A stretch of 64,000 bases of DNA, from the NCBI RefSeq assembly GCF_004006315.1, contig NZ_CP026530.1:920501-984500 (forward strand), given 5' to 3'. The notes under the pieces were generated by a model. The model was not told where the DNA came from. It did no database searches and saw only the letters and a list, made by a program, of their open reading frames with translations. A program made the position numbers and the translations under genes. Source of the stretch: Nautilia sp. PV-1 (GTDB lineage Bacteria > Campylobacterota > Campylobacteria > Campylobacterales > Nautiliaceae). This document shows positions 51,906-61,829 of this stretch, in pieces (position 1 is the first letter of the stretch; every line of letters begins with the position of its first letter).

Positions 51906-53223
51906 TTTAAAATATCTTAAAACAATCGATTTTAAAAAATTAAAAGACACTGTTAACAATATAACTCTGTATTCGGCAGCTTTAAGTTTTTATACTATTT
52001 TTTCCCTTGTGCCGCTTATTCTGATCGTGCTTACTATATTTGCAAGCACACCGTTTTTTGCAGACTTTTATACTAAACTGGAACATTTTATCAGTTCAAA
52101 CCTTCTTCCGACTAATCAGGAAATGATTTCCGTATATCTTAAAAACTTTCTATCCAATTCATCTAAAATGGGTATACTCGGAGGTTTTTACGTTTTAATT
52201 ACCTCCATACTGTTTTTTGACAACTACGAAACGATAATTTCAAAAATATTCGGGCAGGAAAAAAGAAACCTGTGGGAAAAAATAAAACTTTACTGGACAA
52301 TGCTTACCCTGTTCCCTATTATGTTTGCGGCGGCAATGTTTATTTCTATAAAACTGCAGTTTTTCCTAGACAAATCTAGCTATACCTCATGGATTAACTT
52401 CGCCAAAATGGCGCCTTTTATAATTATATGGCTTACTTTTTTCCTTTCTTATAAAATGACGCTTCAAAACGAAACCACCAAATCCGCTCTTCTTGCGTCT
52501 TTTATGGTTTCAATGACTTTTATAATATCCAAAAACGTTTTTATTTATTACGTACTTATAAATAAAACATATTCAACCATATACGGTTCGATTTCTCTTT
52601 TAATGTTTCTGTTTTTATGGATTTATATCAACTGGATAATTTATATTGCCGGAATTTATTTAATCAAATATCTTGATATAATGTCACAAAAAAAAGGAGA
52701 ACAAATGGACATCAGTAAAATCAAACCCGGAAATCCTGAAGAATATGTAAATGCTGTAATTGAAATTCCTCAGGGAAGCAATATTAAATACGAACTTGAC
52801 AAAGAAAGCGGAGCAATCTTTTTAGACAGAATTCTATACGGAGCCAATTACTATCCTGCAAACTACGGTTTTGTTCCTAACACTTTGGCAGATGACGGAG
52901 ACCCTATTGACGTATTGGTTATTTCAAGTGAAAGCGTTGTTCCTGGGACAGTTATAAAATCAAGAGTTATTGGCGTCCTTATTATGGAAGACGAAAGCGG
53001 TAAAGATGAAAAAATCGTAGCTGTGCCGACTGTTAAACTTGACCCTAAAATGGCTAAAATAAACGATTTAAGCGATTTACCTGAAATCGAACTTAACCAA
53101 ATTAAACACTTTTTCGAAACATACAAAGACCTTGAACCTGGAAAATGGGTAAAAGTTACAGGTTATGAAGGTAGAGACAAAGCAATAGAACTTATCCAAA
53201 AAGCTATCGACAACTATAAGTAA
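51889..53223 (+). CDS. In-frame fusion of YihY/BrkB membrane protein and inorganic pyrophosphatase
   Basis: One 444-residue frame encodes two proteins normally separate. Residues 1-272 are a YihY/BrkB-family membrane protein with six helices ([23 protein letters not shown] at the start, [22 protein letters not shown] at the end). Residues 273-444 are a complete family I inorganic pyrophosphatase: [44 protein letters not shown] and VPTVKLDP. The join reads [16 protein letters not shown]. The ATG at 52705 has AAAGGAG six bases upstream, so free pyrophosphatase can be made internally. An eight-A run at 52688-52695 lies at the junction. The start is TTG within the GA-rich repeat. Confidence 0.85.
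   Translation: MRIENYLKYLKTIDFKKLKDTVNNITLYSAALSFYTIFSLVPLILIVLTIFASTPFFADFYTKLEHFISSNLLPTNQEMISVYLKNFLSNSSKMGILGGFYVLITSILFFDNYETIISKIFGQEKRNLWEKIKLYWTMLTLFPIMFAAAMFISIKLQFFLDKSSYTSWINFAKMAPFIIIWLTFFLSYKMTLQNETTKSALLASFMVSMTFIISKNVFIYYVLINKTYSTIYGSISLLMFLFLWIYINWIIYIAGIYLIKYLDIMSQKKGEQMDISKIKPGNPEEYVNAVIEIPQGSNIKYELDKESGAIFLDRILYGANYYPANYGFVPNTLADDGDPIDVLVISSESVVPGTVIKSRVIGVLIMEDESGKDEKIVAVPTVKLDPKMAKINDLSDLPEIELNQIKHFFETYKDLEPGKWVKVTGYEGRDKAIELIQKAIDNYK
52705..53223 (+). CDS. ppa: Inorganic pyrophosphatase (internal initiation product)
   Basis: Hydrolyses pyrophosphate to drive biosynthesis. From the ATG at 52705 the product has 172 residues, the usual bacterial family I length, and begins MDISKIKPG. 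The metal-binding DDGDPIDVL and the [12 protein letters not shown] motif are intact. The strong AAAGGAG before this ATG, in the correct position, argues that the cell translates this protein independently even though no stop codon separates it from the YihY part. The inverted repeat at 53231-53307 follows. Confidence 0.85.
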   Translation: MDISKIKPGNPEEYVNAVIEIPQGSNIKYELDKESGAIFLDRILYGANYYPANYGFVPNTLADDGDPIDVLVISSESVVPGTVIKSRVIGVLIMEDESGKDEKIVAVPTVKLDPKMAKINDLSDLPEIELNQIKHFFETYKDLEPGKWVKVTGYEGRDKAIELIQKAIDNYK

Positions 53224-53230
53224 GCAGAAA

Positions 53231-53307
53231 AGTTGCTAAGTAGGTAAGTTGTGAAGGAAAAATATAAAAGCCTTCACCACTTCGCCACTTAACTACTTTA
53301 TAACTTC
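53231..53307 (+). repeat. Inverted degenerate repeat after ppa
   Basis: The 196-base gap between ppa and acs starts with two imperfect reverse-complement arms of AAGTAGGTAAGTTG-type units (53231-53257 and 53271-53307) around an AT-rich loop, with GTGAAGG/CCTTCAC next to the loop. It could act as a terminator for ppa. The remaining 110 bases hold only the AT-rich acs leader with an AAAGGAG ribosome site. Confidence 0.55.
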
Positions 53308-53419
53308 AATGTTACCAATCTACACAACATCTTTAAGCGAAAATTAAATTCGCGATTACTGCTATATCAATATTCAACTTTTACATTATTATAAATAAAA
53401 AAGCGTAAAAGGAGCATGA

Positions 53420-55375
53420 ATGTTAAATGAAGTATATTATCCAAAAAAAGAAATGTTTAAAGATCCCGTATTCAGAAATATGTGCGAATACAGGGAAATG
53501 GTAGAAGAATTCGAAAAAGACTACGAAGGAACCTGGGCAAAACTCGCCCGTGAAAAAATCACATGGTTTGAAGATTTCAAACAAACGTTAGACACATCTA
53601 ACGCTCCGTTTTACAAATGGTTTGTCGGCGGACAGTTAAACGTAGCATATCAGTGTATAGACAGACATCTCGATTCTAAAAAAAATAAAGCCGCTATTAT
53701 TTGGGAAGGCGACAACGGAGAAAAAAGAATTATTACTTATTTAGAACTCTACAGAGAAGTTAACAGATTTGCAAACCTTTTAAAATCGTTGGGCGTAAAA
53801 AAAGGAGACAGGGTAGTAATTTATATGCCTATGATTCCTGAAGCCGCTTTTGCAATGCTAGCATGTGCAAGAATCGGTGCAATACACAGCGTTGTATTCG
53901 GAGGATTCAGTGCGGAAGCGCTTAAAGACAGAATTCTTGACGCAGAAGCAAAAGTCGTAATAACGGCAGACGGGGCATTCAGAAAAGGAAGCCCGTATAT
54001 GCTAAAGCCTACTGTAGATAAAGCTCTTGAAGGCGTGGACATAGTGGAAAAAGTAATAGTAGTGGAAAGAAACAATGAAGATATTGAATGGGTGGAAGGC
54101 AGAGATATTAGCTATAACGATTTAATTGGAAATCAAAGCGACGAATGTCCGGCAGAAATTATGGAAAGCGAAGACCCTCTGTTTTTACTTTATACTTCCG
54201 GAAGTACAGGAAAACCGAAAGGCGTCCAGCATTCAACCGCAGGATATATCCTTTGGGCGCAGCTTACTATGGAGTGGGTATTCGATATTAAAGACAACGA
54301 CACATACTGGTGTACGGCCGATATCGGATGGATTACCGGGCACACGTATATCGTATACGGACCTCTGGCAGCAGGCGCAACGACTTTAATGTTCGAAGGA
54401 GTATTAACATATCCTGACAGCGGAAGAGCATGGAAAATGGTAGAAGAATACAAAGTAAACCAATTCTATACAGCTCCTACGGCTATAAGACTTCTTAATA
54501 AAATGGGACCTGACGAACCTAAAAAATACGATTTGAGTTCACTGAGAATATTAGGAACTGTCGGAGAGCCTATCGATCCTCCTGCATGGAAATGGTACTA
54601 TGAAGTGGTAGGAGGCGGAAGATGCTCAATTGTAGATACATGGTGGCAGACAGAAACGGGAGGACACATGATTACCCCTCTTCCGGCTGCAACACCGGTA
54701 AAACCGGCAAGCGCAACATTCCCTCTGCCTGGAATCTTTGCTGAAATAATTGATGAAACAGGTGAAAAAATGCCTGCACATGAAAAGGGTCTTTTGTGTA
54801 TTACAAAACCTTGGCCTAGTATGATAAGAACGATTTGGGGAGATCCTGAAAGATTCGTCAAAAGCTATTTTTCAACTGCGAAAAAATTCGGAGAGCCGGT
54901 ATACTTCTCAGGTGACGGAGCAATGTACGACGAAGACGGCTATATCTGGATTACCGGAAGGGTTGACGACGTTATAAACGTTTCAGGACACAGACTCGGA
55001 ACCGCAGAAATAGAAGCTGCTATCAAAAAACATCCTCTGATTGCGGAAGTTGCCGTTGTCGGAAGACCGGATGAAATAAAAGGTGAAAGCGTATTTGCAT
55101 ATGTTGTATTAAAAGGTGAAGACACCGTTGCGGAAGAAATGGAAATAATCAAAGAAATCAATGAAATAGTAAAAGAAGAAATCGGAGCCATCGCAAAAGT
55201 AGACACAGTCGCATTCGTACCGGGACTTCCTAAAACAAGAAGCGGTAAAATTATGAGAAGAATTTTAAGGGCAATCGCAAAAGGCGAACCTATCACACAA
55301 GATACTTCAACATTGGAAGATCCGAAAGTAGTAGAAGCAATTATAGAAGTAGTGAACAGCTGTATTTTAAAATAA
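53420..55375 (+). CDS. acs: Acetyl-CoA synthetase
   Basis: Activates acetate to acetyl-CoA through acetyl-AMP. The 651 residues show [19 protein letters not shown] near 70, the P-loop [18 protein letters not shown] near 255, [19 protein letters not shown]-type sequence (here [11 protein letters not shown]), [16 protein letters not shown] near 405, [20 protein letters not shown] near 500 and [19 protein letters not shown], with the catalytic and acetylatable lysine, near 610. Length and motifs match typical Acs. The ATG at 53420 has AAAGGAG. A perfect nine-base-pair hairpin covers its stop codon. Confidence 0.98.
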   Translation: MLNEVYYPKKEMFKDPVFRNMCEYREMVEEFEKDYEGTWAKLAREKITWFEDFKQTLDTSNAPFYKWFVGGQLNVAYQCIDRHLDSKKNKAAIIWEGDNGEKRIITYLELYREVNRFANLLKSLGVKKGDRVVIYMPMIPEAAFAMLACARIGAIHSVVFGGFSAEALKDRILDAEAKVVITADGAFRKGSPYMLKPTVDKALEGVDIVEKVIVVERNNEDIEWVEGRDISYNDLIGNQSDECPAEIMESEDPLFLLYTSGSTGKPKGVQHSTAGYILWAQLTMEWVFDIKDNDTYWCTADIGWITGHTYIVYGPLAAGATTLMFEGVLTYPDSGRAWKMVEEYKVNQFYTAPTAIRLLNKMGPDEPKKYDLSSLRILGTVGEPIDPPAWKWYYEVVGGGRCSIVDTWWQTETGGHMITPLPAATPVKPASATFPLPGIFAEIIDETGEKMPAHEKGLLCITKPWPSMIRTIWGDPERFVKSYFSTAKKFGEPVYFSGDGAMYDEDGYIWITGRVDDVINVSGHRLGTAEIEAAIKKHPLIAEVAVVGRPDEIKGESVFAYVVLKGEDTVAEEMEIIKEINEIVKEEIGAIAKVDTVAFVPGLPKTRSGKIMRRILRAIAKGEPITQDTSTLEDPKVVEAIIEVVNSCILK

Positions 55376-55393
55376 GGAGTTTTTCTCCTTATT
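55371..55393. terminator. Hairpin shared by acs and the convergent outer-membrane gene
   Basis: AATAAGGAG and CTCCTTATT form a perfect nine-pair stem with a five-base loop. The acs TAA and part of the outer-membrane gene's TAA are inside the arms. No long T run follows on either strand, so intrinsic termination is uncertain; it may instead protect 3' ends of both transcripts. Confidence 0.55.
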
Positions 55394-56144
55394 AAAATTT
55401 AAACAACACTCCTATACCTAGATACTGGTTTCTCGTATAACTCTCAGGCTCATAAATAGTAACCTGGCTTCCGTTTAACGTTATAACGGCAGGCTGACTA
55501 GGACTTATATGCCAAAACTGATATCTGTAAAAACATGTAATAAGCAGATTGTTATAAACGTAACCAAATTTCAATTCAGCCTTGTAACCTGTAGTTGTAC
55601 CTAAATCAAGAGTTGCCCCGCTTCCGATTTTAGCGTCAAGTTTTGGATTAATTGCATACTGGTATTCAATTTCCGGCAAAACAAAAAGTTTATTGATTTT
55701 AAAAACATAACTGTATCCAAAACTCATATACGGCCAGTAATAATACTCGTCATAATCCCCGGGATAATCACTGTAACCTCTGTCCCATCCTCTGTAACCG
55801 ACTCCAATATATAACGGACTTCTTCTTGGTGCAAGTGCCGCTTGTATATTTAATATCCAGGCATTGTTTTTTTTCAGGGTAAGAGGTGTTCCGGACCATG
55901 TCTGACCGTCATATGTCGTAGATCCGTACGCATACTCTCCTTTAATATAATATTTGATATTGGCATATGCATTATGGTATTTAACCCCTATTCCGTTCAG
56001 ATCTCCAAAACTGTTTGATTCTCCGTCAAGATATGCGCCGTTTGAGTCATATTCCCTGTAATCGACATTTACAGAGTATAAATATGTTTCAATATTCTGG
56101 GCAAACAAAAAAGTCGCGATCAATAAAAAGAAAATTTTTTTCAT
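55392..56144 (-). CDS. Outer-membrane beta-barrel protein
   Basis: A 250-residue exported protein. The signal peptide KKIFFLLIATFLFAQ is followed by a chain rich in alternating aromatic strands (GVGYRGWDRGYSDYPGDYDE, YWPYMSFGYSYVF, LPEIEYQYAINPKLDAKIG) ending QYLGIGVLFKF, with the C-terminal phenylalanine typical of barrel assembly. About ten strands can be counted. I do not assign a function. It overlaps the start of nothing downstream, and lies directly after the HD-domain gene, overlapping its stop by four bases. Confidence 0.8.
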   Translation of the reverse strand: MKKIFFLLIATFLFAQNIETYLYSVNVDYREYDSNGAYLDGESNSFGDLNGIGVKYHNAYANIKYYIKGEYAYGSTTYDGQTWSGTPLTLKKNNAWILNIQAALAPRRSPLYIGVGYRGWDRGYSDYPGDYDEYYYWPYMSFGYSYVFKINKLFVLPEIEYQYAINPKLDAKIGSGATLDLGTTTGYKAELKFGYVYNNLLITCFYRYQFWHISPSQPAVITLNGSQVTIYEPESYTRNQYLGIGVLFKF

Positions 56145-57286
56145 TTTAAAAATCCTTCACTAAAATATTTCGAAAGCTCAATACCGTATATTTTTGAATT
56201 TTTATATTTATTGCTTAATGTATCTACCGCTTTTAACAGTTCGGCAGACTTAATTCCGTGATTGATACTCATATAAGCTTCAACAAAAGCGGCAAAATGA
56301 TCGGCTACTTTTACTAAACTTCCGTCTATTCCTCTCATTCCCAGCAGATCTTCCGCAACATCGACTTTTTTTACCTGATTGTCAATAATAAGTTTATTGG
56401 CAAACTCATCGGTTATCAAAATTTTTAATTCGTTTCTTACGTTTTTAGGCACCAGCGGCAGTATTTTTTCCTCAATTAAAAAATTTTCATAATCTTTAAG
56501 TATTTCGTCAAGCCCCTGGACGTTATGTTTAACAGGAGCTATAATGTCTCTTGTAAGAGCTTCGGGCAGATCATGAAAAAGTCCCGTAAAAAAATTATAA
56601 TAAATTTTATAATTATTTCCCCCGTATTCTTTTGTAAGCAAAAAAGCCACAATAGCGACAAAAAGCATATGTCCAAGAACAGAAGTTTCAGGAACCCTGG
56701 GAGTGTTTGCCCATCTTTTTTGAAATCTGAGGTTACCGCAAAGAGATATAAAATCATAACTTTTTCTTTTAAGAGAGAGGACTTTTACGCCTTCGAGGTC
56801 GTAATAATCTTCAAGTTCGTTTTCTATATTTTCTTTTATTTCCCTCATTCCGTAAATATCCGGCGCAAAATTGTAAATCATGTCAAATTCCCATTTGCTC
56901 GCCAAATAGCTCGATGCCGAAAGAATTCTTTTTTCTTTGGAGCTGTCGGAATTAAATATCTTAACATAATATTCCAACTCTTCATCAACCAGCCCTTTTA
57001 GATTCTTAAGTACGAACTCGTCCAGCTCTTTGCCTTTTTTCTTTCTCAAATAGTGATATACCGGAGATTTCAGATCCGTAAGCACGGCTCTGTACAGTAT
57101 GCCAGCTATTCCTAAATGTATAAGTTTGTAAAAATCGACATCGTCTTCAAAATGAGCCAAAATGTAAGCTATAATCATTCTGTGCGCCTGTTTGTCAAGC
57201 TCTATAAACTTAACGGGACGCGGCAGATCGTTCCATCTTTCTATAGACGCGGTTGAAAAAAGCAGTTTAATAAGTTCTTTGTTCAT
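56141..57286 (-). CDS. HD-domain phosphohydrolase (YfbR-like fold)
   Basis: A 381-residue protein. The metal-binding HD set is in the C-terminal half: VLGHMLFVAIVAFLL, FFTGLFHDLPEALTRDIIAPVKHNV, and KVDVAEDLLGMRG, resembling the tetrahydrofolate-like HD_3/YfbR hydrolases that act on nucleoside monophosphates. The N-terminal 160 residues are another HD-like helical region with less clear motifs (HRMIIAYILAHFEDDVDF). The ATG at 57286 has GGGG upstream; the frame extends 14 codons further without a ribosome site. The substrate is unknown. Confidence 0.8.
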   Translation of the reverse strand: MNKELIKLLFSTASIERWNDLPRPVKFIELDKQAHRMIIAYILAHFEDDVDFYKLIHLGIAGILYRAVLTDLKSPVYHYLRKKKGKELDEFVLKNLKGLVDEELEYYVKIFNSDSSKEKRILSASSYLASKWEFDMIYNFAPDIYGMREIKENIENELEDYYDLEGVKVLSLKRKSYDFISLCGNLRFQKRWANTPRVPETSVLGHMLFVAIVAFLLTKEYGGNNYKIYYNFFTGLFHDLPEALTRDIIAPVKHNVQGLDEILKDYENFLIEEKILPLVPKNVRNELKILITDEFANKLIIDNQVKKVDVAEDLLGMRGIDGSLVKVADHFAAFVEAYMSINHGIKSAELLKAVDTLSNKYKNSKIYGIELSKYFSEGFLK

Positions 57287-57311
57287 TTTCCCCTCTTTTT
57301 TAAATATACGC

Positions 57312-57587
57312 TCAAGCCTTAATGTCAAGAAGCGTTTTTGTCATTTCATCCTGTGTTTTTATTGCAGGAATCTGAGCTTTAAATCCGTCTTCTATTACTA
57401 TCTGGTCTGTTAATTCTTTAGTTAAATCGGTTCCGCTTTGCGAAGTGTCGGCACTGATTTCAAGTCTGTCCACAATATGAGCATTCGTTGCTTTGAAATC
57501 TTCGGTATTTACGTTCGCTACGTTGTTTGCGTTTATGTCCATCAGTGTCTGATGTGCCTGCAGGGAGTTTAGGTTAGTATTAATCAT
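57312..57587 (-). CDS. Short flagellar basal-body-rod-like protein
   Basis: A 91-residue protein with the flagellar rod/hook N-terminal motif, [26 protein letters not shown] at 7-32, and a C-terminal helix [12 protein letters not shown] resembling the rod-protein C-terminus. Ordinary FlgB/FlgC are 130-145 residues, so the middle is shortened. The paired terminal helices suggest a rod or export-apparatus adaptor. No flagellar genes are adjacent; fliL is the only other one in the window. It is divergent from argH. Confidence 0.75.
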   Translation of the reverse strand: MINTNLNSLQAHQTLMDINANNVANVNTEDFKATNAHIVDRLEISADTSQSGTDLTKELTDQIVIEDGFKAQIPAIKTQDEMTKTLLDIKA

Positions 57588-57608
57588 TGTAAGCCTTTAT
57601 GCTTTTGA

Positions 57609-57614
57609 TATAAT
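57609..57614 (+). promoter_or_regulatory. Extended -10 promoter of argH
   Basis: TATAAT preceded by TGA (TGnTATAAT) lies 22 bases before the argH ATG, followed by AAAAAAGG as Shine-Dalgarno. Confidence 0.5.
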
Positions 57615-57636
57615 TCTACCAAAAAAGGTAAAATAT

Positions 57637-59013
57637 ATGAAACTCTGGGGCGGCAGATTCAGCACGGGCACTGCAAAAATATTGGACGAGTTTAATGCTT
57701 CAATTCCTTTTGACAAAGAGCTTTATATTGAAGATATTGAAGGAAGTATAGCGCATTCTAAAATGCTTGCAAAACAAGGCATTTTAACCGAAAAAGAAGC
57801 TGAAAAAATAAAAGAAGGCCTTCTTAAAATCAAAAAAGAGATCGAAAACGGCGAATTTAAATGGGATATAGCCGATGAAGACATTCATATGGCCATCGAA
57901 AAAAGACTTATCGAAATAATAGGCGACACCGGCAAAAAACTGCATACGGCAAGAAGCAGAAACGACCAGGTGGCCGTGGATTTCAGAAGATGGACACTCA
58001 AAAGAAACATCGATATTGCACAAAAAATCAAAGATTTAATCGAAACGTTCGTAAATATCGCAAAAGAGCACAAAAACACCCTCCTTCCGGGTATGACTCA
58101 CCTTCAGCACGCACAGCCTATAAGCTTTGCATATCATATGCTGGCATATGCGAGTATGTTTAAAAGAGATTATGAAAGATTTATTGAAAGTTATAAAAGA
58201 AACAACAAAAATCCTCTTGGATGCGCCGCACTGGCAGGAACACCGCATCCTATAGACAGATACGAAACGACCAAGGAATTAGGCTTTGACGAACCGACCG
58301 TAAACTGCCTTGATACAGTAAGCGACAGGGACTTCGCACTTGAAATCCTTTTTAACATCTCTACACTGATGATGCACGCAAGCAGAATAAGCGAAGAGCT
58401 TGTTATCTGGTCAACAAGCGAATTCGGATTTATTACGCTGAGCGACGAATATTCAACCGGAAGCTCAATTATGCCTCAAAAGAAAAATCCGGACGTTCCG
58501 GAGCTTATAAGAGGAAAAACAGGCAGGGTTTACGGAAATCTTGTATCACTTTTAACGGTTATGAAAGGACTTCCTCTGGCATACAACAAAGATACCCAGG
58601 AAGACAAAGAAGGAGTGTTTGACAGTGTTAAAACAGCTTTGATTTCTATTACGATTTTAAATGAAACGCTCAAAACTATGAAAGTAAATAAAGAAAAAAT
58701 GTACGAAGCCTGCAAAAAAGGGCATCTGACTGCAACGGATCTTGCCGATTATCTTGTAAACAAGGGGATTCCGTTCAGAGAGGCGCATCATATAACCGGG
58801 CGCGCCGTTGCGCTTGCCGAAGAAAAAGGCGTTGATTTAAGCGATTTAAGTGCGGAAGAATTAAAAAGCATTGACAATAGAATCGGAAGCGATGTTGACT
58901 TAAGCCTTGAAAATTCTATGAACTCAAGACAGAGTTTAGGTGCCACGGCTCCAAACAGGGTGGAAGAGCAGATTAAATATTTCGAAAAGTTTTTAAAGGA
59001 AACAGATGATTAA
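57637..59013 (+). CDS. argH: Argininosuccinate lyase
   Basis: Cleaves argininosuccinate to arginine and fumarate. The 458 residues show [76 protein letters not shown], and the superfamily signature [20 protein letters not shown] near 280 with the mobile catalytic loop serine. All catalytic regions are intact. It overlaps the OsmC-family gene by eight bases, suggesting co-transcription. Confidence 0.98.
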   Translation: MKLWGGRFSTGTAKILDEFNASIPFDKELYIEDIEGSIAHSKMLAKQGILTEKEAEKIKEGLLKIKKEIENGEFKWDIADEDIHMAIEKRLIEIIGDTGKKLHTARSRNDQVAVDFRRWTLKRNIDIAQKIKDLIETFVNIAKEHKNTLLPGMTHLQHAQPISFAYHMLAYASMFKRDYERFIESYKRNNKNPLGCAALAGTPHPIDRYETTKELGFDEPTVNCLDTVSDRDFALEILFNISTLMMHASRISEELVIWSTSEFGFITLSDEYSTGSSIMPQKKNPDVPELIRGKTGRVYGNLVSLLTVMKGLPLAYNKDTQEDKEGVFDSVKTALISITILNETLKTMKVNKEKMYEACKKGHLTATDLADYLVNKGIPFREAHHITGRAVALAEEKGVDLSDLSAEELKSIDNRIGSDVDLSLENSMNSRQSLGATAPNRVEEQIKYFEKFLKETDD

Positions 59014-59479
59014 AATAAGACATCTCAACGACCATTTATATGAAGCAAGCAACGGCAAAGACATAATTATAATAGACCCGAAAAAATACACTCCCATAGA
59101 TCTGTTTATAACGGGTCTTGGAAACTGTTCGGCATATGACGTGGTGGAAATGGCAAAAAACAAAGGCTATGAGCTTTCAAATTTCGAACTTGACATAGAA
59201 TACAAAAGAAAAGACACATTTCCAAAAATATTTACCGAATTTCATTTTATATATAAATTTAATTCAAACGCCGATACCATGACTGCAAGAAGATGGGTTT
59301 TAAGTTCTCTTGAAACATACTGCAGCACTATAAACACTATAAGAAACACCAGTAAAATTTATTATTCCATTATTCTAAACGACGATACTATAGCATATAA
59401 AGAAAGTATAATTTCCGGAGAAACTGCACATTCCCACGAATTTGAGGATGACGACGACGGTTTCGGCTGCGTAGCCTGA
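59006..59479 (+). CDS. OsmC family protein
   Basis: A 157-residue OsmC/Ohr-fold protein. [39 protein letters not shown] (read in parts, 31-70) carries the first conserved cysteine, while the second, near [16 protein letters not shown], lies in the usual place but with a non-classical context. Family members reduce organic peroxides or have unknown roles. The C-terminus is histidine- and aspartate-rich ([15 protein letters not shown]), possibly metal-binding. It overlaps argH upstream. Confidence 0.85.
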   Translation: MIKIRHLNDHLYEASNGKDIIIIDPKKYTPIDLFITGLGNCSAYDVVEMAKNKGYELSNFELDIEYKRKDTFPKIFTEFHFIYKFNSNADTMTARRWVLSSLETYCSTINTIRNTSKIYYSIILNDDTIAYKESIISGETAHSHEFEDDDDGFGCVA

Positions 59480-59491
59480 GGATAAACCAAG

Positions 59492-59506
59492 CTCCCGGGC
59501 CGGGAG
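59492..59506. repeat. 15-base GC palindrome
   Basis: CTCCCGGGCCGGGAG is a perfect inverted repeat around one central base in an otherwise AT-rich gap between the OsmC-family gene and the broken GGDEF gene. The loop is too short for a normal hairpin and no T run follows. Confidence 0.4.
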
Positions 59507-59535
59507 ATACAAATAAATAAACTCTAAGGACTAAA

Positions 59536-60732
59536 ATGCGCTTTGATATAAGAAAACTTATATATATTTTAATAGCCGTATTTGTCTCTTCAATCGCAGT
59601 AATCAGTTTTTACAATATTACTCTTTTAAAAGAAAAAATTTACAATGAAAAAAAGAAATCAATAAAAAACATTGTCCAAACTACTTTTTCGGCTATTGAA
59701 TACTATCAAAAACTGCCTATTCCTGACCAACAGAAAAAAAAGCTGATCAAACAGTTAATAAACAGTTTGAGATTTGAAAAAAACAACTATTTTTAGATAA
59801 TTACAGATACCTTGCCGCCAAAAATGGTAATACACCCGTTAGACAAAAACCTGAACGGAAAAACATTAACCTCAAAACAGTTCGACTGTGCCACAATGAT
59901 AGAATATAACAATACGGTAAAAAAACTAAATAATGAAAACTTATTTACCGCAATGGTCACTCTCGTTAAAAAAGCAGATAACGGCTATATAATCTACAAA
60001 TGGAAAAAGCCTGATTCAAATAAGTCTGTTCAAAAATTATCATATATTATCAAAATCCCTCATTATAACTGGATACTGGGCAGCGGCATATATATTGACG
60101 ATATCGAAAAAGAATATAAAAACACTTTATTTCAGTATCTAAAATTCATAATACCTCTGTTTTTCTTAATTATTATCCTTACTGCAGTTATTTTAAAAAA
60201 GATAAACACATTACAAAAAAAACTACATGCCAAGCAAAAAAGTATAGAAAACATAGCATATACAGACCAGCTGACAGAATTATTAAACAGAGCATCTTTT
60301 GATAAAAAATTTGAAGAAATTTTAAATGAAAGCTGCAAGAAAAATAAAAAATTCAGTATCCTGTTTTTAGACCTTGACAATTTTAAACCCATCAACGACA
60401 CTTACGGACATGACATAGGTGACAAAGTGCTGAAAATAGTAGCGAAAAGAGTAAAAAATTCTCTGAGAAAAAATGATATAATTGCAAGAATAGGCGGTGA
60501 CGAGTTTGTAGTGCTGCTGCCTGAGGTCAGTAAAGAAAATATTTCAGAAATAATAATGAAATTAAATAATGCGGTTAAAAAACCGATAAAAATAGATTCT
60601 TTATTAATACAGACATCCGTATCTATCGGATATTCCGTATATCCGGATGACGGCAAAAATAAATTCGATCTAATAAAAAAAGCCGATAAACTGATGTATT
60701 TGGACAAACAACAAAAAAAACAAAAGGATTAA
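59536..60732 (+). pseudogene. Cache-GGDEF diguanylate cyclase interrupted by one in-frame amber codon
   Basis: A 398-codon frame with a single internal TAG at 59794-59796. Before it: a membrane helix (about 7-27) and the start of a Cache sensor ending FEKNNYF. After it, in the same frame: ITDTLPPKMVIHPLDKNLNGK and PHYNWILGSGIYIDDIEKEY (Cache), a second helix near 208-228, and a GGDEF domain with FLDLDNFKPINDTYGHDIGD and RIGGDEFVVLLPE; RKND upstream matches the inhibitory RxxD site. In homologous Cache domains the residue after NYF is tryptophan, so TGG-to-TAG is the simplest cause. Either a recent null allele or amber read-through. A TTG at 59812 could start the C-terminal part. Confidence 0.85.
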
Positions 60733-60733
60733 A

Positions 60734-61138
60734 ATGAAAAAAATATTCTTAATATCTCTATTATCTGTATTTGCTCTTGCGAGTAATCACGGTCAGACTA
60801 AAGACCCTGATTTAAAACTGGCTCTTCAGGGTAAATATGCCCAGGCTTTAAAAGGGTTTGAAAAAAGATGTGACAATAAAAATGACGCTTACGCATGCGG
60901 AATGGTTGCCTATTTTTACAACAAAGGTTTCGGAACTCAAAAAAACATAAAAAAAGCCCTTAAATATTATGAAAAGGGATGTTCTTTAAACGATACCGAC
61001 AGCTGCACTATCCTCGGATATTACTATTACAAAGGCGAAATAGTAAAAAAAGATCCTGCAAAAGCAAAACAGCTCTTAAATAAAGCCTGTAAACTTGGAA
61101 ATAAAGACGCCTGTAACTACGCACATGCAATAAAGTAA
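60734..61138 (+). CDS. Sel1-repeat protein, exported
   Basis: A 134-residue secreted protein with a signal peptide (KKIFLISLLSVFALAS) and two to three Sel1-like repeats with paired cysteines: CGMVAYFYNKGFGTQKNIKKALKYYEKGC and CTILGYYYYKGEIVKKDPAKAKQLLNKAC (each read in parts). The pattern is that of Hcp-type cysteine-rich repeat proteins of Helicobacter and relatives. It likely mediates protein contacts in the periplasm. It starts one base after the broken GGDEF gene and is followed one base later by the phosphoesterase gene, so the three form an operon. Confidence 0.88.
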   Translation: MKKIFLISLLSVFALASNHGQTKDPDLKLALQGKYAQALKGFEKRCDNKNDAYACGMVAYFYNKGFGTQKNIKKALKYYEKGCSLNDTDSCTILGYYYYKGEIVKKDPAKAKQLLNKACKLGNKDACNYAHAIK

Positions 61139-61139
61139 C

Positions 61140-61829
61140 ATGAAATACGTTATCTATGGCGATATTCATGGATGCCTTGAAGAATGGGAGGAGCTTAGAC
61201 GGCTCATACCCAAAAATTCTTTTGAAATATGTCTTGGTGATATTTTAGACAAAGGCCCTTTTCCCGTAGAATCTCTCAGATATGCTCAAAAAAACAATAT
61301 ATTTTCCATCATGGGCAACCATGAATACAAACATCTTCGCAAACACTGGGGACGAAAAGTTGTTTTGGATGAAGATCAGCAAAAAGTGTATCCTCAATTA
61401 AAACAAAAAGATTTTGATTTTATAGAATCAATGCCGTTTTTCTTGAAATTAAACCATCTGACTCTTATTCATGCAGGAATAAGCAACAGGCTGTATCTAA
61501 ACAATCCGAAACTTAATTTAATGACTCTGCTTTTGTTTATGAGAGATGTAAATGAAGAAGGTAAATTTCTACCGCTAAACCATAATAATCCCAATGCAAG
61601 ATTTTGGGCCGACGTTTATAACGGCCATGAAGGCTTTGTAGTTTACGGACACTCTCCGTTTAAAGATCCTAATATAAAAAGAAATTCAGCAGGTATAGAC
61701 ACCGGATGTGTTTACGGTAATAAACTTACCGCCCTTATTATTTCAAACACGTTAAAACCTTGGGAAAACGAAATTGTACAGGTAGAGGCTAAGCAAAAAT
61801 ATGCCGAGCCTCACGTGCCGTTTTATTGA
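61140..61829 (+). CDS. Calcineurin-like metallophosphoesterase (PPP family)
   Basis: A 229-residue phosphoesterase with the PPP-type metal motifs YGDIHGCLEEW, CLGDILDKGPFP, IMGNHEYKH, and HAGISNRLY and YGHSPFKDP further on. These resemble bacterial protein-serine/threonine phosphatases and ApaH-like enzymes; the exact substrate is open. It overlaps the convergent YfdX-like gene by seven bases. Placement after the diguanylate cyclase remnant and the Sel1 protein suggests a signalling operon. Confidence 0.9.
   Translation: MKYVIYGDIHGCLEEWEELRRLIPKNSFEICLGDILDKGPFPVESLRYAQKNNIFSIMGNHEYKHLRKHWGRKVVLDEDQQKVYPQLKQKDFDFIESMPFFLKLNHLTLIHAGISNRLYLNNPKLNLMTLLLFMRDVNEEGKFLPLNHNNPNARFWADVYNGHEGFVVYGHSPFKDPNIKRNSAGIDTGCVYGNKLTALIISNTLKPWENEIVQVEAKQKYAEPHVPFY

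Noticed and set aside
54940-55296. A 118-codon minus-strand frame inside acs
   Set aside because: Antisense shadow of a strongly conserved gene; composition is not protein-like and there is no ribosome site.
59461-59535. Possible c-di-GMP riboswitch before the GGDEF gene
   Set aside because: The gap is under 60 bases and lacks the conserved GEMM segments; only a GC palindrome is present.
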